Below, in pieces: positions 32,998 to 34,622 of a DNA stretch of 34,622 nucleotides (positions are counted from its first letter, which is position 1; each line of letters starts with the position of its first letter). Origin of the DNA: an uncultured Bacteroidota bacterium (GTDB lineage Bacteria; Bacteroidota; Bacteroidia; Flavobacteriales; Flavobacteriaceae); assembly GCA_913062555.1 (NCBI GenBank), contig CAJXVU010000037.1, positions 1 through 34,622 on the forward strand, written 5' to 3'. A program made the translations under genes and the position numbers. The notes under the pieces were generated by a model. The model saw only the letters and a list, made by a program, of their open reading frames with translations, ran no database searches and was not told the origin of the DNA.

Positions 32998-34548
32998 ATG
33001 ACTAAAGAACAAAAAGATAATTTGTTTGTGTTAATTAAGTCGTTATCTAAATCGGAAAAGCGACAGTTTAAACTTTATGTTGGTCGTTTAGGAGTGAACG
33101 AAGACTCAAAATTTCTAACACTTTTTAATATTCTCGAAAAGTTACCTACCTATGATGAAGCTGCAATTTTAAAAAATGGGGTTGTAAAAAAACAACAGCT
33201 TTCAAATTTAAAAGCGCACTTATATAAGCAAATCTTAATTAGTTTAAGATTAAATCCATCTCATCAAAATCTTCGTATTCAAATTAGAGAGCAGCTTGAT
33301 TTTGCTACGATATTATATCATAAAGGCCTCTATAAACAAAGCTTGAAAATTCTGGATAAAGCCAAAGCGGTAGCGATTAGCAATGAAGAGAAAAATATAG
33401 CCTACGAAATTATTGAACTGGAAAAAGTTATTGAATCTCAATACATTACCAGAAGTATTAGTAGTAGAGCTGATGAGCTTACCATACAAGCAAAAGAACT
33501 CAATCGCCAAAATTTATTGACTAGCAAATTATCTAATTTATCACTCCAGTTATATGGGTTATTTTTAAAAACAGGCTATGTAAAAAATGATGAAGAGTAC
33601 AATCGTGTTACCAACTATTTTAATGATAGACTACCAAATTTTGAAATAAGTGAATTAGGGTTTAGAGAAAAGTTATGGCTTTATAAATCGTATTTGTGGT
33701 ATAGTTTTTTAACTCAAGATTTTTTATCCTGTTATAAGTATTCTAAAAAATGGGTGGATTTGTTTTATGAACATCCAGATATGATAAAGCTCAATCCCGT
33801 ATTCTTTTTAAAAGGGAATCAATATTTATTGGAGGCCTTATTTTTTATCAGGCATCATGATAAATTTAAAACAGCTTTAACTGCTTTTGAAAATGTGATT
33901 CAAGAGCCTTGGTTTCCAAAGGATGATAACGTGGAGAGTTTGACATTTTTATATACTTATACTAATAAGTTTAATCTTCACTTTATGGAAGGTACCTTTC
34001 ATGAGGGGTTACCCATAGTGAACGAGGTCATAGAAGGAATTAATACTCATAAAAGTAGGATAGATGAACATCATATTATGGTGTTTTATTACAAAATTGC
34101 CAGTTTGTATTTTGGAATTGGTGAAAATAAAAAGTGCATCGAGTTTCTCTCTAAAATTATAAGTAATAAATCATTAGAGATGCGGGAAGACTTATTGTGT
34201 TTTTCACGAATTCTAAACTTAGTGGCTCACTATGAAGCAGGATTAGATTATAATTTGGATGCGTTGATTAAAAGTACCTACAAGTTTTTAATAAAAATGG
34301 AAGACTTGTACGAGGTCCAAAAAGAAATGATAAAATTTTTAAGAGGTCTTGGAGATATTTATCCACATGAAATTAAAAAGGAGTTTATAAAACTGCACAA
34401 TAAACTCAAAGAATATGAAGATCACCCTTATGAGAGAAGAGCCTTTTTGTACTTAGATGTCATTTCATGGCTTGAGAGTAAAATAGAAAATAAATCGGTA
34501 AATCTCATAATTAGAGAAAAATTTCTGGCTTCTAATTCAAAAAATTAA
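32998..34548 (+). CDS. Helical-repeat (TPR-like) protein of unknown function
   Basis: A 516-aa, soluble, Lys-rich protein with no signal peptide and no catalytic motif. The pattern of paired amphipathic helices (ALFFIRHHDKFKTALTAFENV, YYKIASLYFGIGENKKCIEFLS and similar) throughout residues 90-500 is TPR-like. Homologous proteins occur widely in Flavobacteria, but I do not know a function. It is divergent from leuA and transcribed outward to the window end. A role as a scaffold or regulator is guesswork. Confidence 0.8.
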   Translation: MTKEQKDNLFVLIKSLSKSEKRQFKLYVGRLGVNEDSKFLTLFNILEKLPTYDEAAILKNGVVKKQQLSNLKAHLYKQILISLRLNPSHQNLRIQIREQLDFATILYHKGLYKQSLKILDKAKAVAISNEEKNIAYEIIELEKVIESQYITRSISSRADELTIQAKELNRQNLLTSKLSNLSLQLYGLFLKTGYVKNDEEYNRVTNYFNDRLPNFEISELGFREKLWLYKSYLWYSFLTQDFLSCYKYSKKWVDLFYEHPDMIKLNPVFFLKGNQYLLEALFFIRHHDKFKTALTAFENVIQEPWFPKDDNVESLTFLYTYTNKFNLHFMEGTFHEGLPIVNEVIEGINTHKSRIDEHHIMVFYYKIASLYFGIGENKKCIEFLSKIISNKSLEMREDLLCFSRILNLVAHYEAGLDYNLDALIKSTYKFLIKMEDLYEVQKEMIKFLRGLGDIYPHEIKKEFIKLHNKLKEYEDHPYERRAFLYLDVISWLESKIENKSVNLIIREKFLASNSKN

Positions 34549-34622
34549 AAAAAACAGAAAAAAATTTGGTTATTAAATATTTATGACTGAATATTTGCAC
34601 TCACAAAGTTCAAAGACTTATT
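34549..34622. other. Window end, no gene seen
   Basis: 74 nt after the helical-repeat gene, AT-rich, with an A-run after the stop and no hairpin of note. Confidence 0.4.

Overview
The window looks like a chromosomal segment of a Flavobacteriaceae-type Bacteroidota, probably marine. It is AT-rich and lacks Shine-Dalgarno-like sequences before most genes. It has many short-signal lipoproteins, Tat-exported sugar enzymes, a Bacteroidota-type transcarbamylase in the arginine operon, and one good TTG / TAnnTTTG Bacteroidota promoter. I see no rRNA, tRNA, CRISPR array, insertion sequence or phage gene.

Region 1 (1-16100) is a sugar-catabolic locus built on sugar oxidation rather than on glycoside hydrolases. 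After an azurin-like blue-copper lipoprotein (52-564) and a bidirectional terminator comes a seven-gene minus-strand operon (8638 to 708). It encodes two GMC flavoprotein dehydrogenases, each paired with a Tat-exported gluconate-2-dehydrogenase-type small subunit, then a DUF1080 lipoprotein, a Tat-exported hydroxypyruvate-isomerase-like TIM barrel and a Tat-exported Gfo/Idh/MocA oxidoreductase. Divergent from it, an AraC regulator is followed by a TIM-barrel lipoprotein, an NupG-like MFS permease, a cytoplasmic Gfo/Idh/MocA oxidoreductase, a cytoplasmic TIM barrel and two tandem DUF1080 lipoproteins. The family mix fits a 3-ketoglycoside pathway: oxidise the sugar at C3, cleave the keto-glycoside, import, then isomerise or reduce. 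The locus has no SusC/SusD pair and no recognisable glycosidase. A strong intrinsic terminator (16071-16102) closes it.

Region 2 (16225-25512) is a complete arginine operon: GNAT acyltransferase, argG, argC, proC, argD, the N-succinylornithine-type transcarbamylase, argB, an M20 deacylase and argH. A previously unlisted leader precedes it. A consensus promoter at 16225-16257 is followed about 40 nt later by a nine-codon ORF at 16301-16330 encoding M-L-P-L-R-N-R-R-R and stop. This has the form of an arginine-sensing attenuator leader peptide, and it is the most interesting feature of the window.

Region 3 (25784-34548) is mixed. It holds an exported esterase; a three-gene minus operon (glycine-rich membrane protein, YbjQ family protein and a 45-residue membrane protein missed by length cut-offs); an unknown lipoprotein; a sulfatase lipoprotein with the formylglycine motif; leuA-leuB on the minus strand, with a LeuA lacking the leucine-sensing domain; and a divergent 516-residue helical-repeat protein of unknown function.
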